Below, one piece after another: positions 1 through 9,421 of a DNA stretch of 64,000 bases. The number at the start of each line of letters is the position of its first letter. The first letter of the stretch is position 1. A program made the position numbers and the translations under genes. Source of the DNA: Winogradskyella flava (GTDB lineage: Bacteria > Bacteroidota > Bacteroidia > Flavobacteriales > Flavobacteriaceae). The notes beneath the pieces are model-generated. The model was not told the DNA's origin, made no database searches, and saw nothing but the letters and a program-made list of their open reading frames with translations. Where the stretch lies: positions 1,426,001 through 1,490,000 of the forward strand of contig NZ_JACLCP010000001.1 in NCBI RefSeq assembly GCF_014243395.1, given 5' to 3'.

Positions 1-2400
1 CTTACGTTGTGCTTTGTTCAACTCCAATTTGGACAAGTAGTTTTAGAAAATGAAGTACATATTACTGATTTTGGTTTGCACTTTAATGGAAGCAAAGTGG
101 CAAATACATCATCTGATAATGGAAGTACCACTACTTACGATTATGTTTTCGGACGGAACATTTCTGCCCATGGCGATTGTATAAAGACTTACGGGGATTA
201 TGTTTTTATGACTTGGTATCGTGGAGGAAAAACAGATAGACATGTCATGCTAACGCGGTACAACACCGTTACTGGTACGATGGCGACTATTGAGTTTCCG
301 CATACGCACACTGGTTTTCAAAATAAGTGGTGGCTCGGAGAATCTCACAATACTATTGCTGTTGGTGTAAGCCCTTTAGACGGAACCATACACTTATTGT
401 ACGATATGCATGCCTATAGTGCAACAAGGCCATCAGATGGGAGTTTAGCCAATGATTATTTTAGATATTCCTATTCAATTGCAAATACTGCAACACTTCC
501 TGATGTAGATTTTACCTTAGATAAATTTGTCCAAAACGGAAGTGGTGGCTACAAGCATTTAAAGTTAACGGGTAACGAAAATCAAAATGAATTTGATGGA
601 TTAACCTATCCATCTTTTTTTCTAAACGATGCAGGAGAACTTTTGATGAACATGCGTGAGGGTGGTCATACTAATGGTAAATATAAATTTACTACTTATA
701 ACGCCAGTACTAGTACATGGTCTAATTTTACGGATTTTAATGCATTAAATGCCAGTAGCCAACCAGGTATTAACTATAATTGGGGGCTTTATGGTAGTTT
801 AAAGTATGTTAATGGTAAAATGCGTGTGGGTTTCCAAAGAAGATCTGCTAATAGCAATGATAAGTACCAATTACAAAATGGGGTATATTATGCCTACTCT
901 GATGACCAGACGGGCGCTTCTAATTGGAAAAATCATCAAGGACAGAGTTTTAGTCTACCACTCTACGATGCTGATTTTATAGAAGTTATAGAACCTGGAG
1001 ATTATGTGCAAACTACCCAGACTGATCAAGTTTACATCGTACAAGGTTTTGATTGGACGGTTACCGATAATGGCGATGTGCATATCATTAGTCGAGTAAG
1101 AGATCTCGAATTTAATGTGACGAAGAATTTACATACTTATAAACCGGCTGGTGCTACCGATTTTATAACCTCAGAAAACTTTTCTGGTGCGGATGCTATT
1201 TACACTGCCGGAGATGATGTATTTATCATTAGTTTAAGTAACGGTAGAGTTAAAGTTGAAAAAACGGAAGGTGGCACTAATAATTTTACAACCGTATATC
1301 AGGCTACAACAGGTAAAACTTTTGACCATGGGCGTGTACATGTTAATAACGGTAAATTATACTATTATTTAATGGAAAATGCCTCAGGCAGTGCGCAACC
1401 GTTATACCTACAAATCATTGATTTAGATATTGTTCAAGAGCCATTTAGAGTATCATTAACATCACCATTTGATGGTGAAACTTATGATATAGGAGAAACT
1501 ATTCAAATATCAGCCGATGCGATTGATGAAAATGGAAGTATATCTAAAGTGGATTTTTTAGTTAATGGTACTTTGTTCGGAGAAGATACCACAGAACCTT
1601 ACACTTTAGATTGGACACCAACTACGGAAAGTGCTTATGATATTCAAGCTGTAGCTTATAGCGCGAGTAATGAAACTGTGAATTCTGCCGAAATTACAGT
1701 TAATATTCAAGTTTTTGATCCTAACGATTTAACAGGTGATATTTATCGCATCAAGAATTTCGTCACGGGGAAATACCTACATTCTGTAGGTGCAGATGTG
1801 GTTGAGGCTGATGATGGTACCAATGTCGCTCCTGGAGATAAAGAATGGGAGTTTGTGCTGGCTGGTGCTTATTATAATATCGAAAGCAAAAGATCTGACC
1901 GAGGAATTTTAAGGTCAGCAGGAAATCCAGCAAATGATATCATCAATACTGGTTTTGCCGCACCAAGAGAAGATTCCGATAAACAATTTACAGTAGTCTA
2001 TAATAGCACTGATGGCACGTATCAGTTTGAAACTCGAAACGGTTCAAATTATATATACCATAATGCTAATGGTATAATTGAACATGTCGGAAACACGGAC
2101 GATAGATCAAAATGGATCGTGGAATCAACAACGCTTAGTACTCCTGAGGTTGAAGCTGATGTCTTTTCGGCAAAGATTTTTCCAAATCCAGCTGAGGACG
2201 CGTTTACCATTCAGTTAAATAGTGTCAATAAAGCCAATGTTATAATTTACAATATGCTCGGAAAAATTGTTTATCAAGATACTATGGATTCTGATAAAAT
2301 TAATATTGAAAATAACGGGCAATTCAAATCAGGACTATACCTCATAAAAGTTGTTGATGACAACCAAAGGGTTTTCCATACAAAGCTTATGATTAGATAA
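1..2400 (+). CDS. Secreted PL24-type ulvan lyase, 5' end outside window
   Basis: The frame is open from base 1, and its first residues (LTLCFVQLQFGQ) look like the end of a signal peptide when aligned with the paralogue at 2568, so the true start lies upstream. Counting from the TTG at base 7, the residues His114, His135, Tyr201 and Arg217 keep the spacing (21 and 16) that I recall for the catalytic His/His/Tyr/Arg set of PL24 seven-bladed propeller ulvan lyases. After the propeller come an Ig-like domain, a ricin-like beta-trefoil segment (GDIYRIKNFVTGKYL) and a type IX sorting domain (FPNPAEDAF to the C-terminus). Known family role: endolytic beta-elimination at uronic acids next to sulfated rhamnose. 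Secretion or surface attachment is inferred from the sorting domain. A strong terminator follows. PL24 is preferred over PL25 because the His-His spacing is 21, not 20. Confidence 0.82.
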   Translation, partial: LTLCFVQLQFGQVVLENEVHITDFGLHFNGSKVANTSSDNGSTTTYDYVFGRNISAHGDCIKTYGDYVFMTWYRGGKTDRHVMLTRYNTVTGTMATIEFPHTHTGFQNKWWLGESHNTIAVGVSPLDGTIHLLYDMHAYSATRPSDGSLANDYFRYSYSIANTATLPDVDFTLDKFVQNGSGGYKHLKLTGNENQNEFDGLTYPSFFLNDAGELLMNMREGGHTNGKYKFTTYNASTSTWSNFTDFNALNASSQPGINYNWGLYGSLKYVNGKMRVGFQRRSANSNDKYQLQNGVYYAYSDDQTGASNWKNHQGQSFSLPLYDADFIEVIEPGDYVQTTQTDQVYIVQGFDWTVTDNGDVHIISRVRDLEFNVTKNLHTYKPAGATDFITSENFSGADAIYTAGDDVFIISLSNGRVKVEKTEGGTNNFTTVYQATTGKTFDHGRVHVNNGKLYYYLMENASGSAQPLYLQIIDLDIVQEPFRVSLTSPFDGETYDIGETIQISADAIDENGSISKVDFLVNGTLFGEDTTEPYTLDWTPTTESAYDIQAVAYSASNETVNSAEITVNIQVFDPNDLTGDIYRIKNFVTGKYLHSVGADVVEADDGTNVAPGDKEWEFVLAGAYYNIESKRSDRGILRSAGNPANDIINTGFAAPREDSDKQFTVVYNSTDGTYQFETRNGSNYIYHNANGIIEHVGNTDDRSKWIVESTTLSTPEVEADVFSAKIFPNPAEDAFTIQLNSVNKANVIIYNMLGKIVYQDTMDSDKINIENNGQFKSGLYLIKVVDDNQRVFHTKLMIR

Positions 2401-2428
2401 ATTATAAATAACACTCAACTGCTTAAAG

Positions 2429-2461
2429 AAGCTAGAGGTTTTAATAGCTCTAGCTTTTTTT
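2429..2461 (+). terminator. Intrinsic terminator after first PL24 lyase
   Basis: A perfect 9-bp stem (AAGCTAGAG, 2429-2437, with CTCTAGCTT, 2448-2456) with a 10-nt loop runs into a T tract. It separates the two lyase genes into independent transcripts, consistent with the promoter motif found just downstream. Confidence 0.85.
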
Positions 2462-2508
2462 ATTGATCTGAAACCAAATTTAAATTGTGATATTCAACTC
2501 ACCTTATA

Positions 2509-2546
2509 GTACAGGATAGTTTAAAGGCATTTTCACTGTATTTTCA
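2509..2546 (+). promoter_or_regulatory. PUL promoter: GTACAGGATAG motif plus weak -7 box
   Basis: GTACAGGATAG lies at 2509-2519. A weak -7 box (TATTTTCA, 2539-2546, compared with TAnnTTTG) begins after a 19-bp gap. It drives the second PL24 lyase at 2568. The same motif and spacing recur at five other promoters in the window. Confidence 0.6.
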
Positions 2547-2567
2547 ACTGTTTAGATTTTAAAAACT

Positions 2568-5003
2568 ATGAAAGAAAAATACTTTAAGACAAGTTGGAGT
2601 ATCAAATATGTCTGTTTACTTTTATTATTTACTACTTATTTTATTTCTGGTCAAGTAGTTCTAGAAAATGAAGTTGAAATTACAGATATCGCTTTACACT
2701 TTGATGGTGTACAAGTAAATGATGAATCTGCACCAAATTCAACTACAGGTTACGACTATAAATTTGGGCCACAAATTTCTGCGCATGGAGATTGCATAAC
2801 CACATATAATGAATATGTGTTTATGACTTGGTATAAAGGTGGTAAGGCCAATAGAAATATGATGCTAACCCGTTACAATACCATTACAGGGACTGTGGCT
2901 ACCATTGAGTTTCCGCATAAACATACAGGTTGGCGTAATATATGGTATATTGGTGAATCTCATAATACCATTGGTGTAGGTGTAAGTCCTTTAGATGGAA
3001 CCATTCATCTGCTTTTTGATATGCATGCTTATACTAATACGAGACCATCTGACGGAAGTTTAAGTGATGATTACTTTAGATATTCGTATTCTATTGCAAA
3101 TGCAGCCTCAGTTCCTGATACAGAATTCACTTTAGACAAATTTGTTCAAAATACTAATGGTGGTTATAAGCATTTAAGTTTAAACGGTGTTGAAATTTAT
3201 GGTGCATTTTCTGAGTTTACTTATCCGCAATTTTTTCTAAATAATCAAGGAGATTTGTTTTTTTCGATGCGAAAGGGCTCAAGCTCAAATGGAGGTTATC
3301 ACTTCGCAAAATATGATGCAGCTACGTCCACTTGGTCTGATTTTATAAAGTTTGCAGATAAAAATGCTAGTAATTTTGGTCAAGATTATAATTGGGGCAT
3401 GTATGGAAGATTAAAATATGTTGGTGGAAAAATTAGAATCGGTTTTCAACGACGTTCTGGAAATAATACAGATAAGTATCAGTATCAAAATGGCGTGTAT
3501 TATGCGTATGCTGACGATCAAAGTGGTGCCACTAATTGGAAAAACCATGAAGGTACAAGTATTACTTTACCGCTACGTAATGCTGATGAGATAAAAGTAA
3601 TGGAACCAGGAGATTACGTACAAACGACCCAAACTAATCAAGTTTACATCGTACAAGGATTTGATTGGACCGTTACCGAGAATGGAGATGAACACATTAT
3701 TAGTCGCGTTAGGGATGACGAATTTAATGTGACCAAGAATTTACATACTTACAGACCAGCAGGTGTTACGGATTTTATTACTACAGAGAGTTTTTCGGGA
3801 GCAGAAGCCATTTACACGGCTGGTAATGATATATTTTTAATTGGTCTAACAAACGGTCGCGTTCGAATACAAAAAGCTGCAGGTGGCACTAATAATTTTA
3901 CAACGGTATATCAGCCTACAACAGGTAGAACTTTCAGACATGGCAGAGTTTATATAGCGGATGGTAAATTATACTACTATTTAATGGAAAGTGGGCATTC
4001 AGATGATACGAGACCATTGTATTTACAAATCATTGATTTAGATATCATTCAAGAACCATTTAGAGTATCATTAACGTCACCGTTTAATGATGAAACTTAT
4101 GACTTAGGTGAAACAATACCCATTTCCGCAGACGCTGTTGATGAGAATGGAAGTATTTCTAAAGTAGCGTTTTTGCTTAATGGTGCGTTGTTTGGAGAAG
4201 ATACCACTGCGCCATATACTTTAGATTGGACACCAGATACAGAGGGTGCTTACGATATTCAGGCTGTGGCCTATAATGCAAATAATGAAACTGTAACTTC
4301 TAACGAAATTACTGTTAATATAGAAATTGATGATCCAACAGATTTATCAGGCGATATTTATAGATTGAAAAATTTTGTAACTGGAAAATACTTAATGTCT
4401 GATGGTTCTGCTGTTGTTACTAGTGACACGGGAGATGGTGTGGTAAGCGAATGGGAATTTATAGCTTCTGGCTCAGGTGATTATTACAATATCGATAATG
4501 GTGATAGAGGCATCCTAAGATTTACAGGAGGTTCAGCAGGTACCATGATAAACACAAATTTTACTCCGCCTAGGGTTGATGTTGATAAAATATGGACGGT
4601 TATTCCTAATGCAGATGGGACTTATACTTTTGAAACTAGAAACCTAAATAGATACCTGTATCACCACGCTGACGGCACAATCATTCACTCTTCAGGCAAT
4701 GATGATAGAGCTAAATGGTTCGTGGAATCAACAACACTAAGTACTCCAGAGGTAGATGTTGACCCTTTTTCAGTAATGGTTTTTCCAAATCCAGCTAATG
4801 ATAAATTTACAATAGCATTAAAAGGTTTTAATAATGCGACGGTTACTATCTACGATATTTTAGGTAAGACTGTTTATACAAACGCTATTACATCAGGTGC
4901 CATAGAAATAAATACAGATAATAGATTTAAGTCTGGGATTTATATCTTAAGGGTTATTGGCGATAATCAACGTATATATAATAGTAAAATAGTTATTGAA
5001 TAG
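2568..5003 (+). CDS. Secreted PL24-type ulvan lyase (tandem paralogue)
   Basis: This 811-residue protein has an N-terminal signal peptide (cleavage near residue 28, ISGQ) and a propeller domain at about 29-495. His132, His153, Tyr219 and Arg235 match the PL24 catalytic spacing. An Ig-like domain follows (about 498-585), then a ricin-type beta-trefoil candidate carbohydrate-binding segment (about 590-730) and a type IX sorting domain (about 734-811, FPNPANDKF). It closely resembles the gene ending at 2400 over its whole length, so the pair arose by tandem duplication. Predicted role: secreted or cell-surface endo-lyase starting ulvan breakdown. It has its own promoter motif. The substrate is inferred from the family and from the rhamnose and sulfatase neighbours. 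Confidence 0.87.
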   Translation: MKEKYFKTSWSIKYVCLLLLFTTYFISGQVVLENEVEITDIALHFDGVQVNDESAPNSTTGYDYKFGPQISAHGDCITTYNEYVFMTWYKGGKANRNMMLTRYNTITGTVATIEFPHKHTGWRNIWYIGESHNTIGVGVSPLDGTIHLLFDMHAYTNTRPSDGSLSDDYFRYSYSIANAASVPDTEFTLDKFVQNTNGGYKHLSLNGVEIYGAFSEFTYPQFFLNNQGDLFFSMRKGSSSNGGYHFAKYDAATSTWSDFIKFADKNASNFGQDYNWGMYGRLKYVGGKIRIGFQRRSGNNTDKYQYQNGVYYAYADDQSGATNWKNHEGTSITLPLRNADEIKVMEPGDYVQTTQTNQVYIVQGFDWTVTENGDEHIISRVRDDEFNVTKNLHTYRPAGVTDFITTESFSGAEAIYTAGNDIFLIGLTNGRVRIQKAAGGTNNFTTVYQPTTGRTFRHGRVYIADGKLYYYLMESGHSDDTRPLYLQIIDLDIIQEPFRVSLTSPFNDETYDLGETIPISADAVDENGSISKVAFLLNGALFGEDTTAPYTLDWTPDTEGAYDIQAVAYNANNETVTSNEITVNIEIDDPTDLSGDIYRLKNFVTGKYLMSDGSAVVTSDTGDGVVSEWEFIASGSGDYYNIDNGDRGILRFTGGSAGTMINTNFTPPRVDVDKIWTVIPNADGTYTFETRNLNRYLYHHADGTIIHSSGNDDRAKWFVESTTLSTPEVDVDPFSVMVFPNPANDKFTIALKGFNNATVTIYDILGKTVYTNAITSGAIEINTDNRFKSGIYILRVIGDNQRIYNSKIVIE

Positions 5004-5054
5004 ATATAGTCTTTAAACAAGGTCTAGGTAATAGCATAATAATTTATTACAGAT

Positions 5055-5078
5055 TCAGGAAAAGTTTATTTTTTCTGA
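5055..5078. terminator. Bidirectional terminator between convergent genes
   Basis: TCAGGAAAA (5055-5063) pairs with TTTTTCTGA (5070-5078), nine pairs with one G-U, loop 6 nt. The arms are A- and T-rich, so it can act on both strands between the PL24 gene and the minus-strand operon ending at 5098. Confidence 0.6.
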
Positions 5079-5097
5079 CTTTTGTTTGTATTTATAA

Positions 5098-6132
5098 TTA
5101 ATTATAAAGAAATATAGGTCTATTGATTTCTGCAGATTTATAGACAGCGTCTTGAGCTTGTAGGGTTTTTAAATAGTTTTCTCCACTGGTTTCGAATTCA
5201 TCTCCAGATATAAGTTTATCGACAAAATCCCTCTGGAAAATATAACAACAGTCACCTGCAAAACCAATATCGTTGTGCACATATTCATGTTTTTTTTCTT
5301 TTTCTCCTAAATATTGAATAGTAATGTTACCATCAGAATATAACCGAATAGAGCCTTTAGAGCCATCAATTAAATATTCACCAAAAGTATAGCGGGATTT
5401 TTTAAAATTGTTCTCATTATATCTATTTGCGTCCCAAATAGCATGAGCGTTGTTTTCAAAATTTAATAACATTAAACCTGAATCTTCTCCCTTAATAACG
5501 GAGTTTAATCTTTTTAAAATAGCATATACGCTTTTAACTTCTCCGGCATGATATCGGAAGGTATCTATAAAATGCACACCCGTTTCATAAATAAGCAGCC
5601 TTTTATAATCTCTAAAATAGGGTTGCCTTGCTAAATAGGCATCTTCTCCCCAACCATCTCCCATACGAGACCTGAAGTTAAGACTGAAAAGCTCTCCAAT
5701 TTTGTCATGATCTAGAATATTCTTTATTTCTCTATGCCAAGGTTGAAACCTGAAATTTTCGTGTACCACAAATCGAACATTTTTTTTAGAAACATAATTC
5801 ACAATTTTTTGTGACTCCTCAATAGTTGGAGCCAAAGGTTTTTGACAAATTATATGCACACCATGATCTGCGGCAAACTTACACATTTCAAAATGTGTTT
5901 CAGGTGGTGTTATGATGTCTACAAAATCTGGTTGTTCTTTAAGAATCATTTCTTTATAATCTGTATAGTGATTCTTAACACCATAAGGCTCCATAATACC
6001 TTTTGCGCGTTCTAAATTTGAATTACAGAGTGCCGTTATTTCAACTTCAGGAATACGAGTCCACGCTTCATATTGAAACTTACTAAAATATCCTGCCCCT
6101 ATAGCAACCCCTTTTAATTTAGATGTCATCAT
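5098..6132 (-). CDS. Gfo/Idh/MocA family oxidoreductase
   Basis: This 344-residue cytoplasmic protein has no signal peptide. The N-terminal Rossmann fold shows a GAGYFS dinucleotide-binding loop near residue 13. The usual EKP signature appears as CQKP in HIICQKPLAPT, so the conserved lysine is kept. The C-terminal half resembles the substrate domain of the family. It would oxidise or reduce a sugar or sugar acid with NAD(P). The start overlaps the 3' end of the MFS gene by 14 bp, so it is the last gene of a translationally coupled operon. The exact substrate cannot be read from the sequence. A few relatives are glycosidases (GH109), which is an alternative, but the absence of an export signal makes that less likely. 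Confidence 0.8.
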   Translation of the reverse strand: MMTSKLKGVAIGAGYFSKFQYEAWTRIPEVEITALCNSNLERAKGIMEPYGVKNHYTDYKEMILKEQPDFVDIITPPETHFEMCKFAADHGVHIICQKPLAPTIEESQKIVNYVSKKNVRFVVHENFRFQPWHREIKNILDHDKIGELFSLNFRSRMGDGWGEDAYLARQPYFRDYKRLLIYETGVHFIDTFRYHAGEVKSVYAILKRLNSVIKGEDSGLMLLNFENNAHAIWDANRYNENNFKKSRYTFGEYLIDGSKGSIRLYSDGNITIQYLGEKEKKHEYVHNDIGFAGDCCYIFQRDFVDKLISGDEFETSGENYLKTLQAQDAVYKSAEINRPIFLYN

Positions 6133-7384
6133 TTAGTTTTTTGTTTGGGTTCATAAAAGACCAACAAAATATGGCTATTACTCCCAAGACAGCCGCAACA
6201 TAAAAGAAGGGTTCGTCAGAGCCTGTCCATCCGCGTAAGTAGGGAAATGCCAAAGCTGTTGAAAATGCTCCTAAATTCCCTGCCATGTTCATCATGCCAG
6301 ATACTTTACCAGAATTCTCTTCACCAATATCCATGCAGAACGACCAAGATGGACTTAAGGTCATGTCGGCACCAAAAATAGCAACAGATAAGCATAAAAC
6401 AGATGCTAAAGCAGTGTCCATATATAAACTTGATAATATGCCAATTACTACTAAAATAAAACCAATGGTAGCTGGTATTTGTCTGGATTGTTTCCATTTC
6501 CCTTTTTTATAAATGCTATCTACCATAAAGCCAGACACCCAATTTCCTACCGCACCAGCTAATAGAGGTAGCATAGCGTAAAAACCAGTTGTTACCAAGC
6601 TAAGTTCATATTTGACCTTTATATAAGGGAATAACCATGTTAACATAAAGAAGAAAATAAAGTTACTTCCTATGTACTGAATCATAGCCAGTATCACGTT
6701 TTTAGAACTTAAAACCGTTTTTATCGGTAGATGTCCTCCTATTTTTTCAACTTCCTGCTGTCTATTTTTCACAATATATTCTTTTTCAATATCGGATAAA
6801 CCTGAGTGTTCCTCTGGTTTATTTCTGAAAAATGTAAAAAACAATACGGCGAAAACGACTCCTATGGCGCCGAAAAAATAAAATATATTTTTCCATCCCC
6901 AAGCATCAATTAAGTATGCTACTAAAGGCAAAGCGAAAGCAGCACCTAGCCGGGAACCAGAAAAGTTTATACCTTGAAAGATGCCTCTTTCTTTTGTTGG
7001 CACCCAAGAAAAAGCGGCTCTTGAAATATTTGGAAAAGCTCCTGCTTCTCCAGCTCCAAAAACAAACCTAAAAAACAGCATAGAAATATAATTCCATGCA
7101 ACTCCTGTTAATCCCGTAAAAATTGACCATAACACCATAATGGTGGTCATTACTTTCCGTACACCAAATTTGTCTCCCAACGTACCTCCAGGAACCTGAA
7201 ATAAGGCATAGCCCAAAGCAAATGCACTTAAAACCCATCCCATTTGAATATCGGTAAGACTTAAATCGGCACTTATTGAATCTTTTGCTGATGAAATACA
7301 CACGCGATCAACATACAATAGAAGCGTTATTAAAAATGATCCTAAAAAAAAGCCATATCTTTTTGTTGGTATGCGAGTGCCCAT
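6119..7384 (-). CDS. MFS transporter, anion:cation symporter (hexuronate/sugar-acid) type
   Basis: This 421-residue protein has about 12 predicted hydrophobic segments. Family hallmarks include LLYVDRVCIS in the first helix, GDKFGVRKVM in the loop between helices 2 and 3, and FRFVFGAGEAGAFPNISR, which is typical of the ACS subfamily (ExuT, GudP, tartrate carriers). The predicted role is proton- or sodium-coupled uptake of a hexuronate or short sugar acid across the inner membrane. The kinase stop lies 1 bp upstream of this start and the oxidoreductase start overlaps its end, so it is co-translated with enzymes of sugar-acid metabolism. Substrate specificity is inferred from these neighbours. 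Confidence 0.85.
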   Translation of the reverse strand: MGTRIPTKRYGFFLGSFLITLLLYVDRVCISSAKDSISADLSLTDIQMGWVLSAFALGYALFQVPGGTLGDKFGVRKVMTTIMVLWSIFTGLTGVAWNYISMLFFRFVFGAGEAGAFPNISRAAFSWVPTKERGIFQGINFSGSRLGAAFALPLVAYLIDAWGWKNIFYFFGAIGVVFAVLFFTFFRNKPEEHSGLSDIEKEYIVKNRQQEVEKIGGHLPIKTVLSSKNVILAMIQYIGSNFIFFFMLTWLFPYIKVKYELSLVTTGFYAMLPLLAGAVGNWVSGFMVDSIYKKGKWKQSRQIPATIGFILVVIGILSSLYMDTALASVLCLSVAIFGADMTLSPSWSFCMDIGEENSGKVSGMMNMAGNLGAFSTALAFPYLRGWTGSDEPFFYVAAVLGVIAIFCWSFMNPNKKLNDDI

Positions 7385-7385
7385 A

Positions 7386-8786
7386 TTATGATAGTTTAGT
7401 TATTACTTCTTTTAATGTATTCGTAGTTCCAACATTACCTGGAAATACGATAAAAGGTAATTTTGGGAATTTGGTATCATTTCCCATTTTCCAAACAGGA
7501 ATACCTTGTTTTATTTGCCCAATGACTTCAGAACGTTTCATTTTTAAAGCTTTAGTAGCCAAATCATGTGATGTAATACCACCTTTGGCAATGAGGTACT
7601 TAGGTCTTGTTTTTAAACCATTGATAATACTAACCAATGCGTTAGAAATAGTGGATGCTATGTTTATAGTCGATGAAGCATCTTTTCCGGTTACTAATTT
7701 TCTACTGGTAAAAACAATAGTATCCTTACCAGATTTTAAATTGGTATCCGTTTTTTGAATTATAGATGTTATGTAATCCTTTGAAGCATCTCCTAAAATA
7801 CTTGCTATATCTACCTCAATTATAGTATTCGAATCAAAAAGTTCTAAGGCCTTTTTAAGTTGTTCTGATGATTTTTTAACATAAGAGCCAACAACAGTTA
7901 ATCCACCATGACTGGTTTTATAGCTTAACAAATTATCCTTGTCAATTAAGCCCTTTGACTCTAAACCGATATAAGAAGGTATAAATGAACTTGACGTTCT
8001 ATAAATAACATGTTTACCAGATTTTTCGGCAAGCAATAGGGCTTGTGCAACTTTATCTAAATCGGAATAGTTTAGGCTATTAAAAATACAATAACGACCG
8101 GTAGGAATTTTGAGAATACTTTCGGAAAGGACTTCTGCATCTGAATTTCTAATGCTGTCCAAAGAAAAAGAATACACCTCTGAAGATTTGATTTCTCCTT
8201 GAGATTTTTCCTCAATATATGCTTTGAGATTTGATTGTGAATATTTAAAAGAATGATCTTGCGAAAAAGGTGTTTCACTAACAGGTATTAGAGCATCTCC
8301 CTCAATAATAAAGTGTGTGTCATTTAAGGTAACTCTATGGCCTTCAAACATTACCGGAATAAAAACAGAAATTGCTTCGTCTAAGCCCAAAGAATCTTTA
8401 AGTGTTTTAGGTTCCAACGGAAAATGGCCGCGTAAAGTAGAATCACTTCTACTTACAAGCGTAAAATTTTTATAAGTAATTTCAGAAGCTTTTTTAATGT
8501 TAAGGGCTATTTCCTTATAGATTTTTTTTGAATTTTTAGCACTTAAACTCCTAGAGTTTGTTAGAATAAAAAAAGTTGAAGATTGCTTTAGTTCATAAAC
8601 TAAAGTATCAACATCCCAAGCTGTTAATAACGGAATGCCATAAACAGTTTGATTTCCAGTAGGATCATCATCTATAACGATACAAACTTTGTTGTTAGCC
8701 TCGAATAAAGTTTTATTTTTAGATCTAAAATTAGTGCTGTCTTCTTCAGGTAAATTATTTAATATGTCTGTAACTGGAATGCTCAT
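7386..8786 (-). CDS. Four-carbon acid sugar kinase family protein (DUF1537, OtnK/DtnK-like)
   Basis: This 466-residue cytoplasmic protein shows the two-domain plan of the family. The N-terminal domain has CIVIDDDPTGNQ and SRSDSTLRGHFPLE, and the C-terminal nucleotide-binding domain has AKGGITSHDLATKAL and a late FPGNVG motif. Characterised relatives phosphorylate threonate or erythronate at the terminal hydroxyl. It is slightly longer than the common length of about 420-430. The start codon overlaps the cyclase stop (TAATG), indicating translational coupling. The usual partner in threonate pathways, a PdxA2-type dehydrogenase, is absent; an isopropylmalate/tartrate-type dehydrogenase heads the operon instead, so the true substrate may differ from threonate. 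Confidence 0.83.
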   Translation of the reverse strand: MSIPVTDILNNLPEEDSTNFRSKNKTLFEANNKVCIVIDDDPTGNQTVYGIPLLTAWDVDTLVYELKQSSTFFILTNSRSLSAKNSKKIYKEIALNIKKASEITYKNFTLVSRSDSTLRGHFPLEPKTLKDSLGLDEAISVFIPVMFEGHRVTLNDTHFIIEGDALIPVSETPFSQDHSFKYSQSNLKAYIEEKSQGEIKSSEVYSFSLDSIRNSDAEVLSESILKIPTGRYCIFNSLNYSDLDKVAQALLLAEKSGKHVIYRTSSSFIPSYIGLESKGLIDKDNLLSYKTSHGGLTVVGSYVKKSSEQLKKALELFDSNTIIEVDIASILGDASKDYITSIIQKTDTNLKSGKDTIVFTSRKLVTGKDASSTINIASTISNALVSIINGLKTRPKYLIAKGGITSHDLATKALKMKRSEVIGQIKQGIPVWKMGNDTKFPKLPFIVFPGNVGTTNTLKEVITKLS

Positions 8787-9418
8787 TAATATTTTTCAAT
8801 AGCTATAACTCTTGCTGGCGCGCCATCGCCTCCTCCTATTTTTAGAGGTAAAGCAATTAATTCTACACAATTTGATTGTAATTTTTCAAGATTGGTTAAC
8901 CCTTCTATAATCACAACTCCTTTTAATAATATTTGATGAATTTTAGTGACTTCTTCAATATTATTCACGTCAGCAACTGAAGGTGGTTCAACACCAATCA
9001 TTTTAACTTTATTTTCAACACACCAACGAGCTAAGTCTTCGCTTATTCTTGGTAAGTCGTCTCTATATTTTGAGGTGTTGACATATTTTGACCAATCAGT
9101 CCAAAAAATTAAACTATCTCCAGAAGAAAACGTATTCAAAATATCTTTAGGAATATGGTATACTGTTATTAATCCCTTTGGACCTATTTGACGAACATCA
9201 ATAACCCAAGCTTTACCTACAAAATCTGAAACAGGGATTTTATCAATAGTTTGATTACTTACATTAAAATGAATAGGGGCATCCATATGTGTGCCGCAAT
9301 GCGAATAGAAGGATAAAGTACTTGCGTTCCATCCATGTTTTTCAATAGTTCTACTGGTTTCCTTTGAGAAGCCTGTAGCACTATTGGTATAGGTTAATGT
9401 AAGATCAACAATTTGCAT
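8786..9418 (-). CDS. Cyclase family protein (kynurenine formamidase-like metal hydrolase)
   Basis: This 210-residue protein carries the family metal-binding motif HCGTHMDAPIHF near residues 41-52 and a later segment (GVEPPSVAD) common in this fold. Members hydrolyse amides or lactone-like rings using Mn or Zn; kynurenine formamidase is the best known. In this operon, between a decarboxylating dehydrogenase and a sugar-acid kinase, hydrolysis of a lactone or a related sugar-acid derivative is a reasonable guess, but nothing in the sequence proves it. It starts 3 bp after the dehydrogenase gene ends and overlaps the kinase by one base. Confidence 0.75.
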   Translation of the reverse strand: MQIVDLTLTYTNSATGFSKETSRTIEKHGWNASTLSFYSHCGTHMDAPIHFNVSNQTIDKIPVSDFVGKAWVIDVRQIGPKGLITVYHIPKDILNTFSSGDSLIFWTDWSKYVNTSKYRDDLPRISEDLARWCVENKVKMIGVEPPSVADVNNIEEVTKIHQILLKGVVIIEGLTNLEKLQSNCVELIALPLKIGGGDGAPARVIAIEKY

Positions 9419-9421
9419 TTT

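Noticed and set aside
7276..7758. 160-codon plus-strand frame
   Set aside because: It lies opposite the MFS and kinase genes, whose family motifs are clear on the minus strand; no family features on the plus strand.
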